Made by a program: the position numbers and the translations under genes. This document shows positions 13,681 to 13,782 of a DNA stretch of 13,782 nt, piece by piece (position 1 is the first letter of the stretch; every line of letters starts with the position of its first letter). The stretch is from an uncultured Alistipes sp. (GTDB taxonomy: Bacteria > Bacteroidota > Bacteroidia > Bacteroidales > Rikenellaceae): contig UQNV01000053.1 of the NCBI GenBank assembly GCA_900542505.1, positions 1 to 13,782 of the forward strand. Reading direction: 5' to 3'. Below the pieces are notes generated by a model, which was given only the letters and a program-made list of their open reading frames with translations, searched no databases and was not told the DNA's origin.

Positions 13681-13782
13681 TTGGCCTGCGATGGTCGGCT
13701 GCTTCGGGGTGGTGTTCGGCCGGTTCCCGGTTGGCCTGCGATGGTCGGCTGCTTCGGGGTGGTGTTCGGCCGGTTCCCGGTT
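13681..13782. repeat. Perfect 50-bp tandem repeat running off the window end
   Basis: Bases 13681-13730 are repeated without a mismatch at 13731-13780, and the last two bases (TT) begin a third copy. The unit starts TTGGCCTGCG and ends CGGTTCCCGG. GGTTGGC-like fragments just upstream (about 13664-13680) suggest decayed earlier copies. Total copy number is not visible. Confidence 0.93.

Noticed and set aside
13681..13782. CRISPR array
   Set aside because: Copies are directly adjacent with no spacers between them, and no cas genes are present.

Overview
This window is most consistent with a high-GC gut member of the Bacteroidetes, close to Alistipes (Rikenellaceae). Several signs support this. 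The promoters fit the Bacteroidetes TTTG / TAnnTTTG pattern instead of -35/-10 boxes. The primary sigma factor is short (286 aa) and lacks region 1.1. There is an M56-peptidase/TonB_C fusion beside a BlaI-type repressor, and a lipoprotein with a Fibrobacter-type major paralogous domain. Coding DNA is strongly GC-rich. The genus is an inference; no marker was compared with a database.

Layout. The window opens inside a minus-strand tRNA-Thr(GGT) with its own promoter, followed by about 470 bp without a gene. A plus-strand pair follows: SDR-type L-threonine 3-dehydrogenase and a small cupin 1 bp downstream, closed by an intrinsic terminator. Next come a membrane-anchored alpha/beta hydrolase, a DegP/HtrA protease with two PDZ domains, and rpoD 51 bp after it, ended by a strong terminator. 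On the minus strand is ung (uracil-DNA glycosylase). Diverging from ung is a perfect TAnnTTTG promoter leading directly into a cobalamin (B12) riboswitch, then a roughly 200-nt leader containing a C9 tract, then a 492-aa lipoprotein. An 11-bp-period tandem repeat begins at that gene's stop codon. A secreted PhoA-family alkaline phosphatase follows, with a perfect -7 box only 8 nt before its ATG. A 13-bp-stem hairpin separates it from the convergent minus-strand operon of a BlaI-type repressor and a large M56 peptidase fused to a carboxypeptidase-regulatory-like domain, a TonB-receptor-plug-like segment and two tandem TonB_C domains. The operon's promoter carries two mirror-image BlaI-like operators. 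The window ends in intergenic DNA with a perfect 50-bp tandem repeat running off the edge.

How the genes fit together. Most of this is housekeeping: tRNA, rpoD, ung, DegP envelope quality control, threonine catabolism and phosphate release. Two regulated units stand out. The first is the B12-riboswitch-controlled lipoprotein, which has no BtuB, BtuF or BtuG gene in view and is therefore a candidate new member of the B12-responsive surface apparatus. The second is the BlaI/M56 unit, which looks like a protease-relieved repressor system whose sensor carries duplicated TonB-like domains. Long antisense ORFs across the GC-rich genes were judged to be shadows.
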